Shown piece by piece: positions 1-13,383 of a stretch of DNA of 64,000 nucleotides. Position 1 is the first letter of the stretch. Every line of letters begins with the position of its first letter. The notes beneath the pieces were generated by a model, which made no database searches, was not told the DNA's origin, and was given only the letters and a program-made list of their open reading frames with translations. The stretch spans positions 98,660,041-98,724,040 of the forward strand of contig NC_079498.1 of assembly GCF_030052815.1 (NCBI RefSeq), written 5' to 3'. The position numbers and the translations under genes are program-made. This DNA is from Hevea brasiliensis (lineage: Eukaryota; Streptophyta; Magnoliopsida; Malpighiales; Euphorbiaceae).

Positions 1-1557
1 CACTGGATATATCTTGGAAGTTCTCCCTGAGGTCGAGTAATTCCATTTATCAAATTAGTGAAATGCTCTTTGCAAAACTCTCTGGTTTTCCCAGGAATCA
101 TTTGGAAACTAAACGAAATATTATGATGCTAATGAAAGCATGTAACTATGCGGTTGAAACATTCAGTAAGCCTAGCTTCCATTAAGCATGCATCTGTTTA
201 CAATTGATTCAAGTCAAAGAATTGTCTATCAGGATGGGAGAGCAAACATGTTATGTGATCAAGTAGGTTAGTAGGCCATACCATCTGTGTAGGGATGTGT
301 TATGATCTGGTACGGCCTTCCGAAACAGAGAATTAGGCAGAGAAAGGAATAAAAAGGGACTTGTTTAGAAAAGAAATAGAAATTGGAGAAATGAGAGAGA
401 ATTATAGAGAAGAGCCAGATGGTAGAAGAGAGGAAAGAGACATCTTTAATCATTATGATCTTGGATAGTTTCCTTTTTACAGGTGAGTTCCTATTAAGTG
501 CTTTCTACAGTTACAACTGACCGAGGAGGGTAGTTACAACTGATGGACTTATTCCCTGTAAAACACACCAACTCCGAAAGTCACACACACCACACAGAGC
601 TCATTCCTTCAGTCAACATCTCACTAGCTACTCTACTACTTAGTCATAACCGGATGATGGCAAGGGAGTATATTTGATGTTTGTGCATCAAAAATATGTC
701 TATGAACCTGCATACTGAAGTGGCCTTCTGCTCTGATTTTCATTTGATTCTTGCAACTGTGTGATGCAGTAAAAAATTCATGGTTATGGTTACCAAAATG
801 ATTGTGGCTTTGTTGACTGTAAGAAAGCTCTATTTTTAATGTGTATCCTGCAATGGTAATATTATTCCAAGTCAACATGCATCTAATTTTTTTGAAGATA
901 GTTCTTATTCTTCTAGTGAAATTATTTGTATGTGGTACATACCTCCTTGCTGGTCTAACTAATCTATTATTTGCAGTGATGGATAACGATGCAGCTGAAA
1001 AAATAAGGAGTTTGAAAAGAGGAAGGCAAATACCAAGCCATTGGGATCAAATTAAGGTGCCTGGACTTCAGCCATCCATGTCAATGAGCGACCTAGTTAA
1101 CCACCTTGGACAATGCATCTCAGAACAGATGACATCTGGAAATCCTACTATTTCAAATGGCGACCTGAAGAACAGTGACATTCTGGAGGAGATTACTCAA
1201 TATTTGCTTAGCGACTCTCAACTTACATCAGCATCAGACGAGCAGCGCCTCATGTCAAGGGTCAATTCTCTTTGCTGTCTGCTGCAGAGAGATCCTGGAT
1301 CAGCACGGAATTTGCAGGCTAAAAGTTGCATTGATCTTGAAGTAGATAGTAGAGTGAGAAGAGGTGAAACTAAATCCATCAGCACAACAGTCTGCCAGGA
1401 TAAATTTGTTGAGAGTTTTCCAGTGCCTGACGACCAGTCCAATAGTGTTTCCAGCTGCAAGCAGGCACCAACCATGTCAAGGAAGGATTCAGTTGGGGAC
1501 CTACTGCTTAATCTGCCAAGGATTGCTTCCCTCCCACAATTTTTGCATAATATGTAG
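1..1557 (+). CDS. Unrecognised gene, 3' exons only (partial at left edge)
   Basis: The gene enters from the left edge. Exon A is open in frame 3 from base 3 to a consensus donor CA|GTAAGC at 165/166. Exon B follows TTTGCAG and runs 977-1557, ending in TAG. Phases fit: the last A of exon A plus TG makes a Met codon (VETF-M-MDNDAAEK). About 247 residues are visible. Exon A reads as a folded, mixed helix-like segment (SEMLFAKLSGFPRNH). Exon B has a basic patch (RSLKRGR), Ser-rich stretches and a hydrophobic tail, LLLNLPRIASLPQFL. I see no signal peptide, membrane span or catalytic motif and do not recognise the family. The upstream frame of exon B (841-976) is probably intron, since an acceptor sits at its start. 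The gene is convergent with the next one. Two-exon structure fairly sure; function unknown. Confidence 0.6.
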
Positions 1558-2294
1558 GGAGCTTCAGATCAGGAAGTGGAAAGAATGATGTATGCCGTCA
1601 ATTTCAACTATCTTGCGCAGGAAGTCTCTCCTTGATATGTGGTTATTGTGTTTGCACTTTACTTTTTGTAAATTGTAGAAGCTTTAAGGATTTAGAAATA
1701 TCATATTGATGAAGGATCCTCGCATGTTTATTCCAGGAACATGGTAGTCCTTTGTCTGTACAGCCTGCTGTAATCCTATTAGCGTCTGGAGTGTATTACA
1801 ATCTTTTCTAGTCCATTCAGTTTTAAATGTAGTGTATTTTATGTAGGACAAATCCCTCAAATTATAATGCTTTTGCCACAATCGTTCTGTTATTTGGAGA
1901 TTTCTGCTGGCGTAACATTGCTTGTCACAATTTACTTGAAGTAACAACTTAAATTTGCCATATTTACAACTAAAAATATCGGCATGCATGACCCGAAAAG
2001 GAGGAGAAAAAATGGCAATGCCATGAAAAGAAAATTCACATATAATATAAACAATGAATTGAGAAGAAAAAATATTGAATATTCTTGGCCAAGGCAATAA
2101 CAGATGAACAAATTACTTCGGTGTATACGCCTACGAAATATGAGACTATTATAAACAACATCAATCATGCGCAAAGTAATAGCAATACCACCTCCAACAA
2201 ACTATCAGGACATATATATTTATATTCATGTGTGATTCCTTCTAACTTTTCAAACAAGCCTACAAAAAAATAAAACAGAAAATCAAGCTACCGT
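1558..2294. other. Convergent 3' UTR/intergenic spacer
   Basis: AT-rich stretch between two tail-to-tail genes. It should hold the 3' UTRs of both. No convincing coding exon or structured RNA was seen. Confidence 0.6.
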
Positions 2295-4484
2295 TTAAGG
2301 TTCATCAGGGTCTTCATCCCTGGCACCTTCATCACCCATTTGTTCATTTTCCTCTAGCATGTTCATCAGCATGGATATTTGCTCCTGCAGCATAGTGTTC
2401 TCTCTCTCTACCTCGGCACGTTTACTTCGTTCTTGCAGAAGCTGGAGTTGCAGGTGTTCTAGACACCTTGCATCCCCTTCCAACTGCTCATTTAATCCAT
2501 TGATTTCTCTGTCCTGCAAAAATTATCCATTGATTGTATATATATTCTGCATGTGCAACCTACAATCCGTGTGTGAGATAGGTGTATAGAACTAATACCT
2601 TTCTGTTCATTTCCTGAACAGCAATCCTCCTCATGCTTTCAACAACATCTACATTAACAAGCTTCCGCTTCTTTCCAATTAGCCAACCCTTGGGATAGCT
2701 TGTTGAGTCGAAATCAGGTGGAGGGAGAAGGGATTCAGCTGATGGTCGTTTTCCATTGATATTTGTTACAGGTTCCAATGGTTCAAAGAGAGCCTTTCGC
2801 CGCTCTGAAAGTTCCGTAAGTGCATTGGCCTCCTGCATCTTTTCATCATTGGAAAATTCTTCCTGTTTGTTGGGAGTTTCATTCGCAGTATCGTCTGTTA
2901 CCTTGTCTAAACTCCTCCCGCTAGCTGTTGGAAACAAGTTACCATTCTACTTCCAACAAGTTTAGACATGGCAAATTTACAAACACAACAGCATAAGAAA
3001 TGTAATGGGTGGCATTTATACTATACTGCTTTCAGCAGCACTACTGGTTGCAAGCTAGAAGGAGAAATGCAAATACATGGGATGAATAAAATGACAAGAA
3101 AACTGTAGTTTATGCCCAATCATATTTGAAATGAAGGATACTCCCTCCCCACCACAACCTCTTCTGCATTTTCTCCCCCTAATCCTTCCAAAAAAACAGA
3201 AGATTCATTGATTCAATTCTTAGCTTTCCTTCACATATTCTTGATTCTTCTACTTTTCCTGCTTGATATATAAACACAATGACAAGTTTCCTCCTGCAAG
3301 ACATGGTAGACTAATACATGCTACCAAGCTTAACTGGTAAATTGTTTGCTATTTGTAAAAACATTTGAGATCATATTCAGAGTGCAATAGGGAGTATGTT
3401 TTAGATAGACCGACTTCTATCTAATAATTTTAAAAGAATCCCTCTTGCATTTGGCAGTCTGGAAAAAATTAAGAAAAGTTAAACTGAAACTTACTAGCTT
3501 AAGTAAATAAGAATAATAAACTTTAAATACATTTTTAACTATTGAAAACTTATAAAGGGATAACAGCTATTAGGAAAATTTGTGTAGATAAATGTAGGAA
3601 AATGAAACCAGGGCAGAGATTTTGGCAGAACAATATGAGACTGCCAAGCTCAATAATTGCAAACAGATGCAGAGAGACGCAAAGTAGAAAATATACAGAT
3701 AAATATACAAAAGAAAAAGACATATAATAATGGTAATAATTATAATGGTAAGCTAACCTAACCTTAAAATTAACGTAGCAGCAAATCAATAGGCTACCAG
3801 CTAGTCATATCATACTGTTCTCTCTCTAACCAACCAAATGTCAAAGCTACTGTTTGTCTCTTTCCCTCGCTTTGTTGAGACAGAATTAACTTGGAAAATT
3901 ATTCCAAGCAATTAAGCAAATTGAAGGATCTTGCTTTTGACACTGCTAATTAAAGATTGTAAGCTTAGTGTTACTGAAATTGCGACTTCAGTCTCGAGTT
4001 CAAATCTAGTAAGAACCAATTGTACTTAAAAAAAAATCAAATAAATGGTAGAATTGACCAATTTTAAGAGAGATCTTTCAACGCCATGCCATAAAAATGG
4101 AAATTCTTCAGTTATATAAGATTCCCAGATGTGGGTTTGTTGGATATGGTCATGTATCAAGAAAATATCGCAAAATCATTCTGAATTCAACATTTTCTTT
4201 TCTCCAGTATAATTTCTTTTTCTTGGAAAAGCAAACAGACACAGAAAGAAACGAAAATTCAAATAAAAGAAACAAATACCTGATCTCCTTCGAGATTTCC
4301 AAAAGATCCTAGGTGTAGAAACTGGAGAGAAGCCATCCAAAAGCCGATCCATCACCTTCTTCCCATCCTTATTACTGTAGTCTTTCTTTTTTTCCATTGG
4401 AGAGGAGCTTGAAGTATCAAGAATCGAACATATCAAGGTCTCTCTTAGTTTTTCTTTCCTTGTACCTTGGTTTCTGGTCTTCAA
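2295..4484 (-). CDS. HDR1: HEADING DATE REPRESSOR 1-like nuclear/coiled-coil protein, three exons
   Basis: Exons on the minus strand are 4484-4280, 2924-2599 and 2513-2295, all with GT/AG borders and consistent phase (205, 326 and 219 bp, 249 codons). The protein has a Lys/Ser-rich head with [18 protein letters not shown], an acidic middle ([13 protein letters not shown]), the block [20 protein letters not shown] followed by [11 protein letters not shown], and a C-terminal Leu-heptad coiled coil (NGLNEQL to [13 protein letters not shown]) with an acidic tail. These blocks match what I remember of plant HDR1 proteins; rice HDR1 is reported to delay flowering and to work with an SnRK1-type kinase. 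The first Met gives 249 aa. A second in-frame Met at 4397 ([13 protein letters not shown]) gives 220 aa and may be the true start, because the preceding 29 residues look like 5' UTR. Family call is from memory of conserved blocks, not a search. Confidence 0.8.
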
Positions 4485-4572
4485 CTACAAGGGAAGAAAG
4501 AAGAAGATAATTTGTTGGCGTTGGCTATTGGGTTACAGAGTGATGACGGGACAATCAATGCTTCTCAGAGCT

Positions 4573-4608
4573 TGGGATTTGGCTCTTCCGTGGGATTTGG
4601 CTCTTCCG
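4573..4608. repeat. Exact 18-bp tandem duplication upstream of HDR1-like gene
   Basis: Two perfect head-to-tail copies of TGGGATTTGGCTCTTCCG at 4573-4590 and 4591-4608, about 90-120 bp upstream of the first HDR1 ATG, so in its 5' UTR or core promoter. Confidence 0.9.
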
Positions 4609-4649
4609 TAGAAGATTTTAAGCCAACAGATGTCTATTTGGGTCCCATT

Positions 4650-5936
4650 TAACTTGCCTTTCTACGTAGAACTCCTGGTTTTTTTTTTATTTTTTAATCA
4701 AAATACCTTTATTAATCTACCGAAACGTATTTTTATAAAATTAAACAATAAAAATATTAAATAAGAAAATGTAGAAAGCATATCCCCTGTAGCATAAAAG
4801 ATTTTTCTTCAAGTGAGGAACTTTCTTGGAATTTGGAATCTCTTTACAGAAGTGAGCAAAATTTCCAAGCTTTCATTGTCCTGTCTTGCCCTGCCTGCTG
4901 TGCTTCATCCTTCAAGGCAATTTTGCTTTTATTATTATTATTATTATTATTAGCATTTTATTTATATTATGAATTTTTTTTTTAATTCATTAGTCTGGAA
5001 TGACTTCAACACTTTGCTTCCAACCTAAGTAATGCAGACAGTTTTACTTTTTATTTTTAAAAAAAATGTATATTATAAATCAAATTTATAAATTTCTAAT
5101 ATTATTATAAATATGATATAGAAATAAGACATTAATTAATATGAGTGGAAAATCACTTATTATATGAATAAAGTGGCTTCTAAAGTTGTCTCCATTTTTT
5201 TTTAACCTTTTGTGAAATCTAATTTAAAAATTATTAATATTAATCTAATTTTATATAAAAGAAACATAAAAAGAATGTTAAATAAAAAATATCCGTCAAT
5301 ATGAAAATTTTTTTAAATTTAATTATATTTTAAATTTATAATAAATCGAATTTAAATAATAAAAAATTTAATAAAATATAAAATTAAAAAAATAAAAAAG
5401 TTGATATGCTGCAAGTTTAGGTTAGGTGGGTTTGCATTGAATTGATGGCCTCATACTAAAAATTTCATACGTTTGATTGTTCAAATCTCCTTATTTTACA
5501 AATAAGAAAAAAAAATATTTTTGATAGTAAACTACAAATATCTTTTAATCTACTGAATTGGGTCTAATCTTATTCACATCGAAAAAGTTTATTATTGGAG
5601 TAAAGCACTTTCAGCAAAATTTCCTCTATGCACATAAATTAAACACTTAATTTTTCTTAAAGGATATAAAATCTTTTAGCACTCGAACTAATATGTTGAT
5701 TAAAAAAAAAAAAAAGACTTTCAATCTTAATATATGTGATTTAATATTGTAGTTAGTTTCTAATATGGTATTTTATGTAAAATTTTAATTTTATTACGTG
5801 AATTTTGACTTTCCATTATTTTGACACATTTTCATTAGTAGTCTAATACATAACAAAGAGTGGTGTTAGAGGTTAAAATTACACATCAAAAAAATATAAA
5901 AGAGATTAACTCTTAATAATGTCTAAGACCTCTGAT

Positions 5937-5983
<47 letters not shown>

Positions 5984-7868
5984 AAACTTTAAAGTTACAT
6001 AATTATAATGTTTTTATCATAAAATAAAAATATTAAAACATTTTTAAATAATAATAAAAAATGGTATTATTTACATTCTTAATTTTATTAAATATAAAAT
6101 AATATTTATTATATTAATTTTATAAAAAAAATAGATTTATGTATATATTTTTTAATATACTATCATTTTTATGTTAGTTTAATTTTTTTTATGTAAAATT
6201 TAAAGGTATAATGTATAAATTTTATAAAATCATTTTTTAAAAATAAAGTAACTTTATTTTATTTAAAACAAAATAGTTATGAAAGTCGCTTGTAAATATT
6301 TCACTAATAATTTATTAGACTGTTAAAGTAAAATTTTTATCTGGTGCAATCGTTATACATATAACGGTTTAATTATAATCATTGATTATGGTGATGTCTA
6401 CACGAGACCAATCACAATTACTGATTACAATAAAATAATTGTACATATATCGATTTTATTATATAATTTTTCAAAAAATTTCATAATTTTTCGTTATCAA
6501 TTTTATTATATAATTTTGTAATAATTACAATTAATTAGTGTTTGATGGTTGATTATTTAAGGTTATAATTAAATTATTAAATAATGGAAAATATGAATAT
6601 ATTATTATATATGTGTGTTTAAGTGAATTTTTATTTGGTAAAATCGTTGAACATTATATGTAAATTTTGTAGCTTTTTAAGATAAGATTTTCAGATTTTT
6701 TGAAAATTTTCAAAAGAGAAAATTTCCATTTTTTCACTAACAAATCAATGAATTGAGGAGTTTTTATTTTTAAAATCTTTAAAAACCTTTATTTCATTTA
6801 AAACAACCAAAAACTTATAAAAATGATAAAAAAAAAAACGTTATTTTAATTAATTTCACTTTAAAATCATCTACTTTACTCGTAAGGAAAAAAAATTAAG
6901 ACTGTTAAAAAAATAATTAAATTATTTTAAAATTTTTATAACTAAAAAACAGATTATAAATCAATTAAACCAAATAAATCCTTAGATGTTAAGTAATTTC
7001 ACTATTTATCTTTCGATCATTTTTATGAGAAAAGAGAGATCGACAAACCTTATTAAAAGATTCCACTAGATGTTGGAGTGGAAGTTATATATATATATAT
7101 ATATATATAAAAGAAAACTTTCAAATCATGGAAATGGCTGTTCGTAAATGACAGATACACTATCTCAGAATGTTCCCATAACAACCCCTTTACAGGCTCA
7201 ACTCATCCAATACTTCTGGGAGAGGCACACTACAACATTGAAGGTTGCCACACCCACACCCACCTATATCATGAGAAATTATTAAGTATATATATATATA
7301 TGTGTGTGTGTGCTGTCTCTTTACAATCATGTTAAATCCGCTATTTACAAAAAGAGTTCATAGTTTCATGACAGAGACGGCACTACCTTTTATATGCATC
7401 AAAACAATTTTATAATCTTCATAAGGCCTTAGAAATTCTCTGCCCTGTTGATTAATCACAGGTCATTCAAGACAGGCCCATTTATGAAAGCTCTTAATCC
7501 TTGGCAAAAGAAGGTATTCTTATGCTCTTAATCCTCGGCTGATAAATGGCCCATCTCATCATTCTCATAATTAGCAGTCCCCTTCCAAATCCTGATCAAC
7601 TTTCAACAGGTCTTGCAGAGAAGAAAGTAAAAGAATTCAATACAATAATAGATAAGCAAACCCTATATACACCAAACTCTTGGTGGTTGAAGGGTTTTGG
7701 AGACATGTATTAATGGAATTGCGTCAACCACTATTATATACACCTTATAATGGCATAGCTACCAAGTAGACTACCTATCATTTTGATCACATTCACCTGC
7801 TATATACAGATACATGAATTTTTAACTATTTGATTTAACCACTTTTCTATATAGCTTTCATTTTCCTC
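4650..7868. other. AT-rich intergenic region with microsatellites
   Basis: No supportable gene. Contains a TA microsatellite at about 5939-5981, shorter TA runs at 7086-7109 and 7287-7300 (the latter running into a GT run), and many A/T homopolymers. The part next to the RING gene (about 7400-7868) is less AT-rich and may include its 3' UTR. Confidence 0.7.
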
Positions 7869-10800
7869 TTAATCCTGACTAATGCTATCAAAGTAGTCCT
7901 TCTCGCCCATGGCACATGGGATACAAGGAGGATCTTGAGCTTGGTCTTGAGGAGTGATACGCTGCAAGCAAGAATCATGAAAGTGGTGGCCGCATGGCAA
8001 GACAGCAGCAGTTATTGGTTTCTCTGGCTGGTATATGGGGCCTTCTGGAGTGAATGACAGATCCCTCTTGCATATATGACATTGATTTCCACTCGGTTGA
8101 GGAGTTTTGACGTCTCCTGCAAGAGAGAGTCCACCATCACCACTAACATTTCGGAAATTATTAATCCGCAGAATTCTTAATATCATCATCATCATCTAAC
8201 CACATTATCAACAAGTACAAACTGCAAAAAAAATAAAAATAAAAATAAAAATAAAAACCTTTTCAATCATTTTCCTATGGTCCTAGCAATTGATAAAATG
8301 CATTCTGCGTAAAAACCATGTTGAGGCAGTCCCACATGTCACAAGCTGGACCAGCCAAATGACAAGCTTTTGGATTCCAATAAACCAGGCAAGGGTAAAC
8401 AAGGAACCAAATTTTTTTCCTGTGGCCAAGCATGGCCTTATGTGAATTTGCCACTAAACATGCATCAGTATAATCCAAAGGCCTTGTTCAGGCTAGGCTC
8501 ACAATTAGCCAATATGAGCTACCACAGAATGAACATAACACTATGAAAAATACACAAAAGAAGTCTTAATGTATTAAAACCATTGTAATAAACATTGAAG
8601 CAATGCAATGAACAAAATAGTTTAAATATTTCAAAAAACAACAACAAATTGGGGGACAAAACATTGTAAACATCATAAGAAAGTCTAAACTAAAAGCAAC
8701 TTCTACTGTCACTTGGAAAGTGGATTGTAGAAATGGGGGGGTGGGGGCGAAAGTCAAACAAGATTTGATCAAAGGAGCCTTGAGAAATACCTTGCCTTCC
8801 TTGCCACTTGATATGGTGAGGTGAAGAAGTTCTGGGCAAGGATGAAAGACGAGAAGTGTAGGCTGTAGGTGGGCGACTGGGAAAACTCCGGGGTACGAGG
8901 GGGCTTAAGGAATCAACCGAAGTTAGAGGAGCATGTGGTGGACCAGTTTGGAGCAATGTTGGAGCAGACAGATGACTGGCAGGTCTAATTGATCTGGACC
9001 TTTTGCACCAAGGCTGGGGAGCGTTGGGAGGGCATATGGATGATCCCCTCTTAAGAAATCGTCCGGAAGGAACACAAGATCGAATAGGCCTATTTACTGC
9101 TGGAAATTCTTCACCTGTAACTTGAAAAATTAACACCAGTAATTGCATAGAAACATGCATAAAACTTACATTTAAAAAGCATTGGTGATGTTCAATGCTA
9201 GGCACCGGTGGAATGAGCAAGTACAGACAAACTTCTAGAAGGCTGCATGGGAACGGAGGCTTGAGATTGACCAAGTTTACCCGCAAGCAATCCTTAAAAA
9301 TTAAATATGATTTTTTTATTTATTTTGGAATCTAATGGATGCAACCAATATTGGCAAATAACTCAAATATCTCATCGAAAGGAAAAGTAAAGGACGAACC
9401 ACCAAAAACTTCTATTTTCTTCAAGAAATGACAAGCAAGCAGTATTATATATTTATTAGACCAACATTTTCATCTTGCTAATATTTTCTCGAAAAAACGG
9501 AACTCATTTAGTTCTAGTGATGTATATCATTTATTATGTGTACTATAGATTTACAGATAGACTCTTTCCCACCACGGCTGCTTGGCTCACTATAAAATTA
9601 TAAAAAAATTCTTAGCGTTAGATCAGTAACAGCACTGATGGATACCAAATTGAATCTTAGCAACAGCAAAGCATTATTTGCTTTTGCAACTCGATATGCA
9701 TTAAATAATAAAGTTAAAAGAGTGGGCTGATTAACCAAAAAAAAAAAAAATTATATAAAAGCTTAATTTGATAGCTGAATTTTTTTTCTGTGTCTATTGT
9801 TTCCATGGTATTATGCTTAGTCCCTGAATCAACATCCCAATGGTTTGAAACTTTGAACAGGGGTATTGCAACTTGTATGTCACAGGTTCAATCTCACATT
9901 GGATGGTGATTTTTACAGGATGGGAGAGAAACGGCCCTTGATACAGGGGCAGAGGTAGGGGGGGCTAGGGGGGAGCCTTGGCCACCCTACCCTTCTAAAA
10001 ATTTCTTATATATATATAGAGAGAGAAAATTTTATTTTATTTTGGCTATTGGCCCCCTTAGACAAATTTTTTGGGCTCCCCCCCTGCCTTGATACGTAGT
10101 TCACAGTCTAATTAGGCTCCTGATAACTTAACAGGTGCGTTGTTTTATACATTCAATTGAATCACTATAACTAAATCATAAGCAGTTTGCATTTCATAGC
10201 TAGCATTGGTATAGGCAACATTTTTAGCTTATTCGCTTCACACTAAGGCTGCAAGTCCAAATAACTTACGCATATTACGCTACTAAATGCAATCAATCAC
10301 ATTTTAGTGAGATACTAATATGAGAATAAATAAATAAGTGGTCTAACCAAGAGAAGAGTTAAATTAATCAAAATTCATATTTTAATCCTGGTAAGTGGGT
10401 AGCTGGAGATAACAAAGTTTAAACAAGAATGTGTTTATCATAGATTAAATAGAGGTAAAGATAACAATAATGCTCATAGAGTTTAGGACAAGCTTAACCG
10501 TGTTACAAGATTGCATTTTTGTTTTTTGAGGGGAATTAAGATTGAAAAAATAACAATAAAGAATTTGACATGCAATATTGACTTTCAGAAGTCCTCAGTG
10601 ATTATATGAAAGGAAGAATGGGGAAAATGGTAAGAGGCATCTGATTAGAAAGATAAAGTGTAGAAGTTACATTTAGTATCTAAACATGGAATAATGGAGG
10701 ATTCATAACTCACCTGACTGACCCTGCCAGTCAATGCTCCTTGTAACTCCCGTAAAGGGCAAAACCATAGAAGGCTCTGGGGAGAAATTTCTCACAGCTC

Positions 10801-12310
10801 CTACAAGAGAACTCCGTAGCTGATTAGATGCAGGTTGAATAGCACTCCTAACCAAAGAAGATGATGGTGACAACCCATTTGCCCCAAACCATGCAGCATC
10901 AGGTAAGCCAACTTGGTTGCTATTATTTGGTATTGATGACTCAGTTGGAAGACCTTGAAAGCTTGTGTAAGGACTTATATTTGCAAATCTCTCCTTCATT
11001 TTCTCTCCAAATCCTAAGTTCCAGCTGCTTGGGATTTGATTATAATTTTGCCTATCTACTAGTGGCAACAGGGTCCCAACACTCTCATCCCTAGATGGTT
11101 TAGAAAGCCCACCTACATTCTGAATTAGACCAGAAGATCTATCTATATTCTGAGCTTGATGAGAAAATCCAGCCACATTCTGCACCAGACTAGAAAATTC
11201 ATTAGCATTCCACACCTGATGAGAAACCCCACTTGCATTCTGCCCTAAACCAGAAAGTGCATCGTTATGTTGTGCATGGCCTATGCTTATAGACTCACTC
11301 TCATTAGGCACTAGTCTAGCAAATCCACCATCGTACTTCTGGAAACTAGAAAAACCATCAGCCACATTAGAACTAGATTTCGAAGAACTTCTAGCAACAT
11401 TTTGACCAGAATAAGTGTTTAACATGGGCAGAACAATATTTTTATTGCTCTGATTGTTATCTTTGCTGGAGACATTATATTTAGATCTGGTCTCCAGATT
11501 AGACCCATATCCAAGAGTAAGGAAATTCCCATCAAGCATTTCAGGATGATTTGATTGAGCTACACCTGCCACGAAACTGTTATTCATTCTCAATTCTCCA
11601 TTAATTGGTGGGTTGTGGCCTAATACATGTGTACTACCTGGAAGGATGACTGGATTTCCAAATACCCAAGGCATATGAATATTATTACTATTTGCTTCTC
11701 TACCAGATCTGTACATCTGTGAGATGTTTATTCCCATTTGTCCACTAGATGGATTAAGGCCTGATACAGGTGCAGTATGTGCATGGGTGATTTGATTTTC
11801 AATTAGCCAAGGCCTACAAATATCACTATCATTTGCTTCTCTACCAGCTTTTGACATTTGTAAGCCACCACCCACATCAATCCCGGTGGTTACTGTATTT
11901 CTCTCAATTTGAGGATTGTCAAGATCAGTGGCATGGATATTAGCAGTAGCTACTGAATTCACAAGAGCATCGTATTGACCAAATTCATTCAAATTCCCTA
12001 CCAAATCTGAAAAGCCTGAAACAGGCTCATATAAGTAACCAGGGCCAGTCACAGGATTGTGAAAGACATTACATTGAGAGATATCATCCTTGATAACAGG
12101 AAACATTTCCTGTGCATAAGATTGAGGCATTCCATGCACATCCACGGTTGGAAAAAAAGGTGCTGATTGTGCCGTATCATCAAAAATACCACGAAGATCA
12201 TCAGATCCACCCTGTAGATCAAAGGGTTCAAGTTCTTTATCGCTTTGTGGAAAGGAAGCAGACATTGGCAATTTATCTCCTTGTTTTGGCTTTTCACTTG
12301 CCATTTGCAT
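7869..12310 (-). CDS. RING-H2 finger protein with long Asn/Ser/Gln-rich N-terminus
   Basis: Three coding exons: 12310-10714, 9114-8791 and 8116-7869 (1597, 324 and 248 bp; 722 aa), with GT/AG borders and matching phases. The C-terminus has a C3H2C3 RING: CHIC, then LPCGHHFHDSCLQ, then CIPC about 15 residues later, which predicts zinc binding and E3 ubiquitin ligase activity. Residues 1-530 are low-complexity, rich in N, S, G and Q, with two internal repeat families (see findings). The middle exon is Pro/Ser/Arg-rich and contains GRFLKRGSSICPPNAPQPW. No signal peptide or TM. Start: ATG 12310 (MQMASEK), with a second Met at 12304; the coding exon begins at an acceptor at 12318, so translation starts a few bases into exon 2 after a 5' UTR exon. 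Substrate and pathway unknown. It belongs with plant RING proteins that carry a RING at the extreme C-terminus. Confidence 0.85.
9944..10086. mobile_element. hAT-type MITE, 143 bp, with 8-bp TSD
   Basis: Starts CAGGGGCAGAGG and ends as the inverse complement of CAGGGGGGGAGCC. It is flanked on both sides by the identical 8-mer CCTTGATA (9936-9943 and 10087-10094). An 8-bp target duplication with CAGGGG termini is the hAT signature. It has no coding capacity and lies inside the RING-gene intron 9115-10713. Confidence 0.85.
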
Positions 12311-12318
12311 AACAGGTT

Positions 12319-13322
12319 CTGGAGGAAAAAGGACCAGATAAAAGTGCACTCAGAAATATACATTTCCAGAAGGATATGCACAACTGAAGTCTAGGCAACT
12401 ATGTGCATACAATCACACGCAAAAACCAAAGATAGAAACAAAAAAGACATGAGAAATTTTTTATCTTGAAGACTGGATGCTAAAACCATACATGTATGAA
12501 GCAGCAGAAGAATAGCCATTCAGACCAATATTTCAACTCAGTGATTAACTTTAAGGCAAATAGCCACCATAAAGAATAAGAATACATCAGAGCAGCTTGG
12601 AGAAAATGAAAAGCAATAAATAAAAAATAGTAATAAAAGGCTCACAGTGAATGGCATCTCAAATTTCTTAATCTTGAAGTCCAGCTAAAATTAAAAGTAA
12701 ATACCTGAATCAACCAATGACTATAAAGAAAAAAATGATGAAAGACGGACTCTTTTTCAAGATCAACAAGAACCAAAAGCACCTGACAAAGGTCTCAATT
12801 AACAAAGATGCACTTCATTAAATGTATTACAATAAAACACCGTTGAAAGAAATATATAGAATGCAATATAAAGCAGATAATTCATGCGATCCAATTTTTC
12901 AAAAGGAAAAATAATTAATTTCATAAATTGACCACAGTACTGTCAATCACACAAATAGCTATAGCTAAAACAAAGAAATAGAAATCAATATTCCCAAAAT
13001 CCCAGGAAAACTCAACACAAACTCTGCACACTTAAAGCCATAAAGATTTTGAAACGCAAAAACCCACAAAGAAAAATCAATCCACAAAACAGAAAAGATA
13101 CCATCAGAAAGAAAGAAAGAAAGAAAGAACCCAATTAAGCAGAAAAGGCTAAAAGGAAAAACCACCATTAAAAAAAAATTGATAATTGCATAACAAAGCT
13201 ATGCAACAAATCCACGGCAATCCAAACATCTAACCATATAAAATATGTTATTTAATTTTCAAATCGCTTGAAATTAAGAACTAGAAATTTAAAAAAAAAG
13301 AAGGAACTAAAAGGATTCTTAC
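12319..13322 (-). other. 5' UTR intron of the RING gene
   Basis: Acceptor TTTTCCTCCAG at 12319 and donor GCTG|GTAAGAATCC at 13322/13321 define an intron of about 1 kb within the 5' UTR. It contains a GAAA microsatellite near 13105-13128. No coding exon seen. Confidence 0.65.
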
Positions 13323-13342
13323 CAGCGGTTGAGTGACTGCTT

Positions 13343-13383
<41 letters not shown>

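Noticed and set aside
841..976. N-terminal extension MYPAMVILFQVN... of the first gene
   Set aside because: Ends in a polypyrimidine-like stretch and TTTGCAG acceptor, and the phase matches an upstream exon, so it is intron.
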